7,714 bases of DNA. Origin: DASQJJ01 sp964598355. Its GTDB lineage: Bacteria > Patescibacteriota > Microgenomatia > Levybacterales > UBA12049. The notes below the pieces were generated by a model. That model was not told the origin of the DNA and did no database searches. It was given only the letters and a program-made list of their open reading frames with translations. A program made the position numbers and the translations under genes. Location: NCBI GenBank assembly GCA_964598355.1, contig CAZRBN010000059.1:1-7714 (forward strand). The letters are read 5' to 3'. This document shows positions 1 through 6,390 of this stretch, piece after piece; the first letter of the stretch is position 1; each line of letters opens with the position of its first letter.

Positions 1-62
1 GGGTCCGCATTTTTTAGAAGATATAGTTGTATTTTGGTAAATGTGTTTTCTTTCTTTCTCAT
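1..62 (-). CDS. Possible N-terminus of a leftward gene, cut by the window edge
   Basis: An ATG at 62-60 on the minus strand opens a frame that reaches the window edge without a stop (20 full codons). The peptide starts MRKKENTFTK and continues IQLYLLKNAD, so it has a basic start followed by a probable helix. A weak purine stretch, TAGGA, lies a few bases before the ATG, and a perfect TATAAT lies about 40 bases upstream. I do not recognise the family. The fragment is short enough that an open frame could occur by chance, so this is a tentative gene start. Confidence 0.35.
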   Translation of the reverse strand, partial: MRKKENTFTKIQLYLLKNAD

Positions 63-102
63 TAATTCCTACCTATCTTTTATTGTAGTAACAGGAATAT
101 TA

Positions 103-108
103 ATTATA
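103..108 (-). promoter_or_regulatory. Candidate -10 box for the leftward partial gene
   Basis: The minus strand reads TATAAT here, a perfect -10 hexamer, placing a start site near 96 and leaving a leader of about 35 bases before the ATG at 62. No convincing -35 box sits 16-18 bases upstream. The surroundings are very AT-rich, so a chance match is possible. The rest of 63-180 shows nothing else I can support, including no clear terminator for the gene ending at 181. Confidence 0.25.
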
Positions 109-180
109 TGTAAAATTGTATGAGAATTTGGTAAGTATTAGTATAACAAGATGTAGTAATGGTGTTAGAAACGTGGGGCT

Positions 181-780
181 TTATATATACTTAACTTGTC
201 TTTTCGCCTTTTTCTTTACCTGATGAAAACCTGTATGGTAAATACACGCAAGCATAGTAAGCGAACCAAGAATGATATATATCTGAAAAATAGAAGATGC
301 ATCAATTTTATATGCAATTAATCCTAGTAATGCAGAGACTACGCCGAAGACGTAAAACCAAGGTGATTCTGTATATGGGTGTTTCCAGGTTTTAACAAAT
401 GCGGGTAAATAGGCAGATAAATCAGCCAAAATAGAAAACCAGATGCCTAATACAGGATTACCGGTTATCTTCCACCCGATTATTCCGACCGCAGCAATGC
501 CCAAACATATCCAATCAAACTTACTAGACCCTCCCATTCCTCGCCAAAGGCTCATAAAAAAAATAATAGTTGCTTGAACAAAAGTAATTCCTGCAAATAC
601 CATTGCTCCTGTATTTCCATGAGCAGCCAAAATACTCACAAAATTAAGCGTAAGTACAAAAAATAAGATAAACCGTGTCATACGATGAGGTTTTGACCTG
701 CCTTGAACAATGCTGATGATATAGGTAATAGGAGCAATGACTGCGAGAATAGTGCTAAGAGCAAGTAAAAGAGGTTGCAT
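181..780 (-). CDS. Seven-helix integral membrane protein, PQ-loop/SWEET-like layout
   Basis: This 199-residue protein is almost entirely hydrophobic. I count about seven membrane segments, near residues 3-24, 35-53, 57-79, 89-104, 107-130, 140-157 and 164-182, and a basic tail (VKKKAKRQVK). Residues around 16-50 and 121-155 look related: each has a helix, a short polar loop with Lys-Pro or His-Pro, then Thr and another helix. The second reads Asp-Leu-Ser-Ala-Tyr-Leu-Pro, then Trp-Lys-His-Pro-Tyr-Thr-Glu. A 3+1+3 arrangement with Pro-rich first helices is typical of PQ-loop/SWEET transporters, but the exact PQ motif is absent, so the family assignment is inference. The ATG at 780 follows a possible TTGACA promoter and lacks an SD. 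It is divergent from the zincin gene. No substrate can be proposed. Confidence 0.8.
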   Translation of the reverse strand: MQPLLLALSTILAVIAPITYIISIVQGRSKPHRMTRFILFFVLTLNFVSILAAHGNTGAMVFAGITFVQATIIFFMSLWRGMGGSSKFDWICLGIAAVGIIGWKITGNPVLGIWFSILADLSAYLPAFVKTWKHPYTESPWFYVFGVVSALLGLIAYKIDASSIFQIYIILGSLTMLACIYHTGFHQVKKKAKRQVKYI

Positions 781-796
781 AAGTATATCTGACTTA

Positions 797-827
797 ATTG
801 TATCAAGTTACTGAGAAATAATGTCAA
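797..827 (-). promoter_or_regulatory. Promoter of the seven-helix membrane protein gene
   Basis: On the minus strand a perfect -35, TTGACA (827-822), is followed after 19 bases by TACAAT (802-797), a five-of-six match to the -10. The spacer is longer than the optimal 17. The implied start lies about 10 bases before the ATG at 780, so the leader would be very short, which fits the missing SD. Confidence 0.4.
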
Positions 828-848
828 TTACGTTAGCAAGATCTTATT

Positions 849-864
849 TGTTAATTTTTTAACA
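849..864. repeat. Inverted repeat TGTTAA-N4-TTAACA in the divergent intergenic region
   Basis: TGTTAA and TTAACA form perfect 6-base arms around TTTT. The right arm is also the candidate -35 box of the rightward zincin gene. The element sits between two divergent genes, so an operator for either is possible. AT-only spacers and short arms arise easily by chance in DNA of this composition. Confidence 0.3.
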
Positions 865-888
865 GAACTATTATTTTATTGTTATATA
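859..888 (+). promoter_or_regulatory. Candidate promoter of the zincin-like gene
   Basis: TTAACA (859-864) is separated by 18 bases from TATATA (883-888), followed closely by AAG. The start would fall near 895, giving a leader of about 45 bases before the ATG at 940. A second TTGACA at 900-905 with a poor TACAAA after 18 bases would give a nearly leaderless transcript. I cannot choose firmly between them. Confidence 0.35.
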
Positions 889-939
889 AGTTAAAATTTT
901 TGACAATGGTTATTGTTGTGCATTACAAATGCTTATAGC

Positions 940-1281
940 ATGCCAGAGAAAAAATTACCTGGGGCAGAGCATTTAACAAGAAAATTACTTCACTTATTTT
1001 CTGATGAAGATTATCAGATTGTAAAACGTTCAAGGATAAAAGGAAGTAGAAGAATATGGGGGCTTCACGATGATATTGATTGGAGACTGCTTTTACGACG
1101 AGGGTTACCATTACGTGAAGAAAGAAGGACACTCATTCATGAAGGAGTTCATGCACTTTATCCTCCTGAACTTCACCCTCACGCAACAGAAGAAGCAGTA
1201 GAACAACGTGCGTTACAAGTAGATAATCATCTTGGTCCAAGACGCAAAAAACGATTTGAATCCTTTTTGCCACCTGATTAA
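940..1281 (+). CDS. Small HEXXH zincin-like protein (putative minigluzincin)
   Basis: The 113-residue protein has no signal peptide or membrane helix and is rich in Arg, Lys and Glu. Residues 67-71 read His-Glu-Gly-Val-His, the HEXXH zinc site of metallopeptidases, inside a predicted helix. About 13-17 residues later comes Thr-Glu-Glu-Ala-Val-Glu (83-88), where gluzincins carry the third zinc ligand. Residues 40-65 (WGLHDDIDW, then a basic helix) would supply the preceding strand and helix. ImmA/IrrE-like minigluzincins share this order of elements, but I see no closer family match. ATG 940 is preferred over the in-frame TTG at 913, which would only add nine residues; neither has an SD. It could be an intracellular protease or an inactive metal-binding relative. 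The next gene begins 82 bases downstream. Confidence 0.72.
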   Translation: MPEKKLPGAEHLTRKLLHLFSDEDYQIVKRSRIKGSRRIWGLHDDIDWRLLLRRGLPLREERRTLIHEGVHALYPPELHPHATEEAVEQRALQVDNHLGPRRKKRFESFLPPD

Positions 1282-1321
1282 TGAAAGTTACATGCAGGGC
1301 TCTTTACCCTCTTATATCCAT

Positions 1322-1346
1322 TTCCTCACGAGGAATTTATTCTTTT
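1322..1346 (+). terminator. Weak hairpin plus T-rich tail after the zincin-like gene
   Basis: TTCCTC and GAGGAA form a perfect inverted repeat with AC between them; in RNA this becomes five pairs with a CACG loop. The tail TTTATTCTTTT follows directly. It lies 40 bases after the zincin stop and 18 bases before the next ATG, so it could end that transcript. The stem is short and the tail is interrupted, so termination would be partial at best. Confidence 0.3.
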
Positions 1347-1363
1347 CTAGTACTACACAGAGT

Positions 1364-1816
1364 ATGAAGCGGTTTTTGAGCTCTCTCTCACTGTTTATGC
1401 TTATGATGATGCCTGTATCCTCTCATGACATGATGGTACAAGCACAACATATGAGGAGCACCTTTACTTCTCAAAATTTTCATATCCAAAAAAACATTAC
1501 TCCACGAAATGGGTCAAACGTAGAAGGAATTGTTGATTTGATGCAACTACCAAGAAATAACGGTACGCATATAACAGTTATTGGATTCCACCTTAACCCA
1601 AATCAACAATACGTTTCACTTTATTATAGTAATCATACCTGCGCATTAGAACCATATTCACGAGATGATGTTATTGGAGGTATATATATCGCAAATAAGG
1701 GCGGTGTCGGTGTGACTCGGGCCAATCAACATGATAATTTGGATGATATTAATTCTGTCTCGATTCGAGATGCCTCAACCTTCCAATTGCTTGCTTGCGC
1801 AGACATTCATCCCTAA
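1364..1816 (+). CDS. Secreted protein resembling a Cu/Zn-SOD fold, metal ligands absent
   Basis: The 150-residue protein starts with a signal peptide: MKRF, a hydrophobic core to about residue 18, and a possible signal peptidase I site after Val-Gln-Ala (25-27). The mature part is beta-rich: a strand around 53-60, the Gly-Thr-x-Ile-Thr-Val strand (67-72), an Asn-Pro turn, the strand ending in Cys93, and the C-terminal Ser-Val-Ser-Ile-Arg strand leading to Leu-Leu-Ala-Cys-Ala-Asp-Ile (142-148). Cu/Zn superoxide dismutases pair two cysteines in just these places. Where their HxH copper ligands should lie, four and six residues before Cys93, this protein has Ser and Tyr, so SOD activity is unlikely. 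The SOD-like assignment is inference from pattern. An in-frame extension back to 1232 lies inside the previous gene and is rejected because the signal peptide fixes ATG 1364. Confidence 0.72.
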   Translation: MKRFLSSLSLFMLMMMPVSSHDMMVQAQHMRSTFTSQNFHIQKNITPRNGSNVEGIVDLMQLPRNNGTHITVIGFHLNPNQQYVSLYYSNHTCALEPYSRDDVIGGIYIANKGGVGVTRANQHDNLDDINSVSIRDASTFQLLACADIHP

Positions 1817-3003
1817 GACACGAAGTACCCTTTAGAAAAATACGCAAGTAAAAAGAAAAGAGCTGTGAGTCCAACGACGATGTAGATGCCCTTCACTATC
1901 CATGATTTCTGAAGTGCCAGTGCCATAAAAATGGGAAATAACACGACTACATATCGTGGCAGACCATTAAATGTTCCTGACTGCGTTGCAATAAGAAAAG
2001 AAAAAAGACTAAAGAGAATATAACTTTTTTGAACTCCTTTTTTCCATGCATACCACAGTAATATCCCGGCAAAGAAAAATGATGAGAATTCAAGTAGCGA
2101 TATCCACCAGTCAAGTTGTGTGTATGGGACGGTCAATAGAATTCTTGTATACCGGACAAGTGTTTGGGGAAAGAAAATTACTTCACCTAATTTTCTTCCA
2201 TTGACTGCTAGCTGTTGTGCATGGACAAAGTATAAACTGTCATGCCATCTCCAGAGTGAATAGACCATGATGAAAAGTATTCCGGTTGGCATAATAAGAA
2301 GCGGTTTGAGGGTATGCCACATTTCTTTCCATGTTTGGGAAGGAAGAGAACGCAGTTGCTTTTTGTTGTGGTAGATATAATAAAAAGCAGTAATTGGCAT
2401 CATTGCAACACCAACAATTCGAGTAAGACTCAAAAGTAATGTACCATAGGATGCTTTTGTATACTCTTTTTTACGGATAAGATAAAAAGTAAGGAGCGAT
2501 AGAAAAAGAAATGTTCCTTCAGAATAAAAACTCCCAAAGAAAAAGGAGGTAGGAAATGCCAGAAGTAACAGAATGGTCGTAAAAGCAGTACTATTAGAAT
2601 AATCAAGCTTAAGGAGCTTATAGAGCATAAAGAGTGCTCCAAGAAAAATACTATTGCTTACAATAAAGGCAAGAGAAAATTCTTTCAGGCCCATAAAGGG
2701 GCCATCTCCTAGCAAAATATATGGTATACGAATAAGGTAGGGATATACTGGAAAAAATCTGCCGTCTGCCCCATTTCGATAATTTCCATCCCCTGCTATT
2801 GTTAAATAATGTACCCCGTCAAAATTTGCCCATGAATACCAAAAAATACTACTAATCGGGAAATACGGTCTGGTGTAGATCCAAATAGTATATTGCTCAG
2901 AATCTTTATTGGTCGGAATATGATGTTCGCTATACAGCATGGGGGTAAAAAGGAAGATTCTCCAGACAAGAAAAATAGCAAAGATAAGCAAATACTGTCT
3001 CAT
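1813..3003 (-). CDS. PIG-V-like polytopic mannosyltransferase (GT-C fold)
   Basis: The 396-residue membrane protein has about ten helices. After the first helix, an outside loop holds Trp-Ala-Asn-Phe-Asp-Gly-Val-His-Tyr-Leu (58-67). Asp62 is in the position of the catalytic acid of GT-C enzymes. FFPVYP (83-88), FPTSFFFGSFYSEGTFLF (residues 150-167), SLTRIVG, the HDSLYFVHAQ segment near 254-263 and a late Pro-Arg-Tyr (349-351) all match the PIG-V pattern known from GPI mannosyltransferase 2. Bacterial relatives are thought to add sugars from polyprenyl-phosphate donors to extracytoplasmic acceptors; the acceptor here is unknown. ATG 3003 is chosen because the only earlier in-frame start is a TTG at 3039 adding twelve polar residues; only a weak AGAAG precedes it. 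It lies 57 bases after the MFS gene and is probably read from the same transcript. Its stop overlaps that of the opposite gene. Confidence 0.85.
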   Translation of the reverse strand: MRQYLLIFAIFLVWRIFLFTPMLYSEHHIPTNKDSEQYTIWIYTRPYFPISSIFWYSWANFDGVHYLTIAGDGNYRNGADGRFFPVYPYLIRIPYILLGDGPFMGLKEFSLAFIVSNSIFLGALFMLYKLLKLDYSNSTAFTTILLLLAFPTSFFFGSFYSEGTFLFLSLLTFYLIRKKEYTKASYGTLLLSLTRIVGVAMMPITAFYYIYHNKKQLRSLPSQTWKEMWHTLKPLLIMPTGILFIMVYSLWRWHDSLYFVHAQQLAVNGRKLGEVIFFPQTLVRYTRILLTVPYTQLDWWISLLEFSSFFFAGILLWYAWKKGVQKSYILFSLFSFLIATQSGTFNGLPRYVVVLFPIFMALALQKSWIVKGIYIVVGLTALFFLLAYFSKGYFVS

Positions 3004-3060
3004 CTTCTGATGATAGCTGAAAATGACAAAGGAATTCAAAGAGGAAAAGTATAGGATTTA

Positions 3061-4596
3061 TTATAGCTCTATTGCGTGTTCTTGCCCCATTGTTCTTGTA
3101 TCAGTAGTTTTTGATTCTTTGACAAATAATGCTGCAACACCTCCGATAGCCAAAAAGACCGCTGCGGTTTTGAACACTGTTGCATATGCAAGTATATTTG
3201 CTTTAATAACGATAAGGCCAAAAAATGTTTTTGCAATATTTGGGTCTACTGCATGAAAAACAGAATGAGTCTGTATTGCCAGTAAATTTGCATTGACGCT
3301 ATTGGTGAGGATTGTCGCAAAAATAGCAACGCCAAAAGCACCGGACAAATTTCTGGCAAGAGCTAAAATGGATGATGCAATACCTACTTCGTGCAGTGGG
3401 ACGGTTGATGTAGCAGCATTTGTAAGCGGAGCAAGTCCTACTCCCAATCCTGCAGCAAACAATCCCAACCGCCAGGTGATATCCCAAAATGTCCACTTAA
3501 TATCAATGCCTATAAAAGACATAAGCATGAGTGCGGAAAAAAACATACCTGTTGCTGTAACGAAGCGAGGTTGAAAAATTCGGGATAGTCGTGCACCACT
3601 TTGTGCTGCAAACATAAGACAAACTGCCATAGGAATAAAAAGATATCCTGACTTTGTCACAGAATACCCTAAGAAACTCTGTGTAAAAAGAGGAAGTAAG
3701 AATAATGCGCCAATCATACCCAAAAAGGATATAAAGGATGTAATAATTGCTGCAGAAAATGCTGGAATTTTAAAAAAGCGTAAGTCAACGATTGGTTCTT
3801 TCTGATTTTTCTCAACCCATAAAAAGAGGGCAAGTGTTACAGCTGAAACAATATATGACAGGATACTATTTGTACTTCCCCATCCCCAGCTTTGTCCTTG
3901 GTCAAGGACTAAGACCATTGTTCCAAGACTAATACCCAATAGTATTGACCCCCAGATGTCAAAATTTTTGAGTCCTTTGATCTGTTTAACAGGCTCGGTA
4001 ATAAAGCGCATCGCCATAATAGTACCCAGAATTCCCAATGGGATATTAATATAAAAAACAGATCTCCACCCAAAGAGGTCCACCAATGGTCCTCCAAGCA
4101 ATGGTCCAAAAACAACAGCCCCTGCAAAAATACCTGACCAAATACCCATTGCCTGAGCACGTTGTTCGCGATCCGCAAAAGTAAAAGCAATAATGGAAAG
4201 TGCGATAGGATAGTCAATACTCACAGTTATTGCCTGAAGTACTCTGAAAATAACCATAGATGGTAAATTAAAGGAAAGCCCTGCGAGCATAGAAGTCAAA
4301 GTAAATCCAACAATCCCGAAAATATACAGAGGCTTACGTCCGATTAAATCACCTAATTTCCCAAAGACCGGGACAAAAATTGCATTGGCAATAATGTATG
4401 CAGTTGAAATCCAACTTGCTTGGCTAACGGTAATACCAAAATCAGAAATAATTTTAGGAAGCGCTAAGTTAACAATGGTTCCATCGAGTCGTCCTAAAAA
4501 TGAAGCTATCATGAGGGTGATAAGGATAAGCCATTGATGAGACTGAAAACCTTTTTTAGCAGGCTGATTTTGTGGTTGAGATGTTGATTTTGCCAT
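3061..4596 (-). CDS. DHA2-family (14-helix, EmrB/QacA-type) MFS drug:H+ antiporter
   Basis: The 511-residue protein has the length and about 14 hydrophobic segments of the DHA2 family of proton-driven exporters. Helix 1 carries Leu-Asp-Gly-Thr-Ile-Val-Asn-Leu-Ala-Leu-Pro (37-47), the acidic motif D1. The helix 2-3 loop carries motif A, Gly-Lys-Leu-Gly-Asp-Leu-Ile-Gly-Arg-Lys-Pro (79-89). Helix 5 carries the antiporter motif C, ending GPLLGG (164-169), followed by FGWRSVFYINIPLG. RNLSGAFGVAI (415-425) fits helix 13. Motif B is altered: Arg118 and Gln121 are kept but an Asp-Tyr-Pro (128-130) follows, an unusual charge inside helix 4. It probably works with the two upstream fusion proteins as in EmrAB. 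Substrates cannot be read from sequence. The ATG at 4596 has no SD, and the next Met (residue 29) lies inside helix 1, so this start is likely. Confidence 0.93.
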   Translation of the reverse strand: MAKSTSQPQNQPAKKGFQSHQWLILITLMIASFLGRLDGTIVNLALPKIISDFGITVSQASWISTAYIIANAIFVPVFGKLGDLIGRKPLYIFGIVGFTLTSMLAGLSFNLPSMVIFRVLQAITVSIDYPIALSIIAFTFADREQRAQAMGIWSGIFAGAVVFGPLLGGPLVDLFGWRSVFYINIPLGILGTIMAMRFITEPVKQIKGLKNFDIWGSILLGISLGTMVLVLDQGQSWGWGSTNSILSYIVSAVTLALFLWVEKNQKEPIVDLRFFKIPAFSAAIITSFISFLGMIGALFLLPLFTQSFLGYSVTKSGYLFIPMAVCLMFAAQSGARLSRIFQPRFVTATGMFFSALMLMSFIGIDIKWTFWDITWRLGLFAAGLGVGLAPLTNAATSTVPLHEVGIASSILALARNLSGAFGVAIFATILTNSVNANLLAIQTHSVFHAVDPNIAKTFFGLIVIKANILAYATVFKTAAVFLAIGGVAALFVKESKTTDTRTMGQEHAIEL

Positions 4597-4630
4597 ATAA
4601 TTTTTATTAGTTCAAAAAGAGGTATCAAAA

Positions 4631-4710
4631 GAGCCAGAAAGGATACATGAACCAAACGGGAACCTCCCTTTGGCTCGTCTGTCTTCTTTGGAACCTTTGT
4701 CCCCTTTCTG
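4631..4710 (-). promoter_or_regulatory. Attenuator-like set of competing RNA stems before the MFS gene
   Basis: Read on the minus strand within the 118-base gap, GAGCCAAAGGGA (4676-4665) pairs with the stretch ending CCTTTCTGGCTC (4643-4631): twelve pairs with one G-U and one bulged C. Then comes TTTT (4630-4627), and another CTTTTT seven bases later. Two rival structures exist. A hairpin at 4673-4652 (CCAAA-GGGA / TCCC-TTTGG with one bulged base) uses the 5' arm. CAGAAAGG (4710-4703), five bases after the MFP stop, is perfectly complementary to CCTTTCTG (4642-4635) in the 3' arm. This is the logic of terminator and antiterminator; function is inference. Confidence 0.4.
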
Positions 4711-4714
4711 TAAT

Positions 4715-5356
4715 CTACTGCTGTGTATAGGTATAGATTGTCATTTTTGCTGACATGCCATTTTTTATTTGGGGAAATGCTGTTGCATTAAATCGTGCAT
4801 AGACAACAAATTGTTGTGTTGGCCTTTCACTAGAAATTGAAAAAGCAGCTTGTGTTTGTTTGGCAGAGGGAGAAATTTCATCAACATATCCCCAAAATGT
4901 TTTGCCAGGAAGAGCATCAACAGTAAATGAAACAACTTGGCCAACGCGAATCTCTGAAAGTCCTTTATTTTCATCTATTGTTCCGGCTACTCGCATGTCT
5001 ACTGGATTGATCATCTGCACAACTGGCGTTGTTGCATTCACGAGACTTCCAATTTGATTGTTGGCCATAATAATAAGTCCAGTAGTGTCCGCGTATAATG
5101 TCTGACTTCCAACAGTTGCTAATGGGTCTCCTTTTTTGACATGTTCGTTTTCATAGACATTTGTTTCGAGTAATTTGCCAGGCGTTGTTGGTGCAACAGC
5201 AATAATAGGCGCTTGAATAAGTGAGTCATCGATAAAGACTCTTCCTTCTCTTGCTTGGTAAAAATAATATCCACTTATCACAAGCAAAACAACAAGTACT
5301 GTTAGTAATGGACGCAGGATTTTTGGATTCCCTAATTTTGAAAAAAGATTTTTCAT
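4715..5356 (-). CDS. Short EmrA/HlyD-like membrane fusion protein without coiled-coil hairpin
   Basis: The 213-residue protein has one N-terminal membrane anchor (about 15-33) and otherwise lies outside the membrane. Residues 48-115 form a lipoyl-like domain: the first half ends Val-Lys-Lys-Gly-Asp-Pro-Leu (73-79) and the second starts Tyr-Ala-Asp-Thr-Thr-Gly-Leu-Ile (88-95). In ordinary EmrA proteins a long helical hairpin separates these halves; here only about eight residues do. Residues 118-210 fit the beta-barrel, with Val-Gly-Gln-Val-Val-Ser-Phe-Thr-Val-Asp-Ala (138-148) and GKTFWGYVDEISPSA (151-165) as in EmrA. It probably couples to the MFS exporter downstream. Its ATG overlaps the stop of the preceding MFP gene (ATGA), with a purine-rich GGGAGGG 11 bases upstream, so translation is probably coupled. 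Confidence 0.87.
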   Translation of the reverse strand: MKNLFSKLGNPKILRPLLTVLVVLLVISGYYFYQAREGRVFIDDSLIQAPIIAVAPTTPGKLLETNVYENEHVKKGDPLATVGSQTLYADTTGLIIMANNQIGSLVNATTPVVQMINPVDMRVAGTIDENKGLSEIRVGQVVSFTVDALPGKTFWGYVDEISPSAKQTQAAFSISSERPTQQFVVYARFNATAFPQIKNGMSAKMTIYTYTQQ

Positions 5357-6390
5357 AGTATTGAATACCCTCCCTTTGCAACTGTTTCTGGATTTACAAT
5401 AACTGTATCGTCAGAGGAGAGCCCATTGGTTACCTCTGTCATATCGTTGTGTGTTTTTCCAACAGTTACTGTTTTGAGTACTGCTTTTCCATTCTCCATA
5501 ACCCAAAGATTGTTATGTCCAAGAATTGTCCATGTAGGAACCATATGTGCTTGGGTTTGATTATTACTCTTTATAACAACAGATCCAGATTGTCCAAAGA
5601 GTGTTGTTGATAATCCAGATGCTTGAATATCTACTTGATAGACGTCATCTCCTGAAGCAAGCGTCACTTTCTGGGGATAAATTTTCTCAACTGTTCCGGA
5701 AATAACCTGAGAGCTTCCGTCTACATGAATTGTTGCTACTCCCCCAACACTCACAAAATCAATATCGGTACTTCGCACATTTGCACGAAAGACTTTTGTT
5801 GTTGGGTCAGCAACAGAGAAAGAAGTTGTTGGAGTAACATTCACATTTGGTGTGGTAATATCCTCATGAGTAATGATACCGCTAATAGGAGACAGGAGAA
5901 AAGCTTGTTCTTGTGCTATTTTTTGGATTTCTACTGCTATTTTTGTTTGATCAAGAGTATTCACAGCTGTTTGGAGTTGGCGACGAGCCGAGATATTGAG
6001 TCCTGTATCACTTAAATCTCGATTTCCATTAAAATCATTTACAGTATCAAAACCAATTTGTTGATTTTGTGCTGCTTTGACAGCATTCTGTAGGTTTGCT
6101 TCTAAGGTTCGTTGGTCAAATGCTGCAATTGTTTGTCCCACTGTAACGCTATCGCCTTCTTTAAATGGAAGATAGACTACTTTTCCGGCTGTTTGAAAAT
6201 GGAGTGTTGCTTCATTTTCTGAGTGAATAGTTCCAGTAGCAGTGATGTCTTGAGAAACTGATTTTATTCCAATGCTTTCAGCTTGAATTGGTGAGGTAAT
6301 TTTCCCGGCAAAAAATAGTATGCCTGCTGTTACCCCAAGGGTAAGGAATGCGATGATTACTAATACAAAAAGAAATTGCTTATTTTTCAT
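5353..6390 (-). CDS. Membrane fusion protein, RND/MacA-like periplasmic adaptor type
   Basis: The 345-residue protein has a membrane anchor (5-27). Next comes the first lipoyl half (51-93: ATGTI, then Phe-Lys-Glu-Gly-Asp-Ser-Val), and a short Gln/Ala-rich helical stretch (94-162) containing a Gly/Asn/Asp break near 113-130. The second lipoyl half begins Leu-Ser-Pro-Ile-Ser-Gly-Ile-Ile-Thr (166-174). A beta-barrel (about 198-275) and a C-terminal membrane-proximal domain (285-345, with VPTWTIL, LWVMENG and VTVGKT) complete the standard adaptor order. Such proteins link an inner-membrane exporter to the outside; the membrane-proximal domain is more typical of RND and MacA adaptors than of EmrA. 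No RND or ABC pump is encoded nearby, so its partner may be the MFS exporter or lie elsewhere. The ATG at 6390 is supported by a well-placed GGAGG and overlaps the marR end by 11 bases. Confidence 0.9.
   Translation of the reverse strand: MKNKQFLFVLVIIAFLTLGVTAGILFFAGKITSPIQAESIGIKSVSQDITATGTIHSENEATLHFQTAGKVVYLPFKEGDSVTVGQTIAAFDQRTLEANLQNAVKAAQNQQIGFDTVNDFNGNRDLSDTGLNISARRQLQTAVNTLDQTKIAVEIQKIAQEQAFLLSPISGIITHEDITTPNVNVTPTTSFSVADPTTKVFRANVRSTDIDFVSVGGVATIHVDGSSQVISGTVEKIYPQKVTLASGDDVYQVDIQASGLSTTLFGQSGSVVIKSNNQTQAHMVPTWTILGHNNLWVMENGKAVLKTVTVGKTHNDMTEVTNGLSSDDTVIVNPETVAKGGYSIL

Noticed and set aside
923..1132. Minus-strand 69-residue frame with a hydrophobic stretch
   Set aside because: It is antisense to the HEXXH gene and lacks an SD or promoter; the HEXXH motif makes the plus strand far more likely.
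1232..1363. Upstream in-frame extension of the SOD-like gene
   Set aside because: It overlaps the end of the zincin gene in another frame, and a signal peptide starts exactly at ATG 1364.
3004..3039. TTG start adding twelve residues to the PIG-V-like protein
   Set aside because: No SD, polar extension before the first helix, and an ATG at 3003 sits right at the normal N-terminus.
3293..3574. Open frames opposite and beside the MFS gene, including 3023-3256 and 3909-4217
   Set aside because: They lie wholly or mostly inside a clearly conserved transporter gene and show no family features of their own.
4597..4626. Separate promoter TTGATA plus an A-rich -10 directly before the MFS ATG
   Set aside because: The -10 matches only four of six bases and would give a leaderless start; it is weaker than the evidence for readthrough from the MFP genes.
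5725..6015. Plus-strand frame inside the long MFP gene, with many Cys residues
   Set aside because: It is antisense to the conserved lipoyl and barrel regions; the Cys and Trp content is a by-product of the opposite reading.
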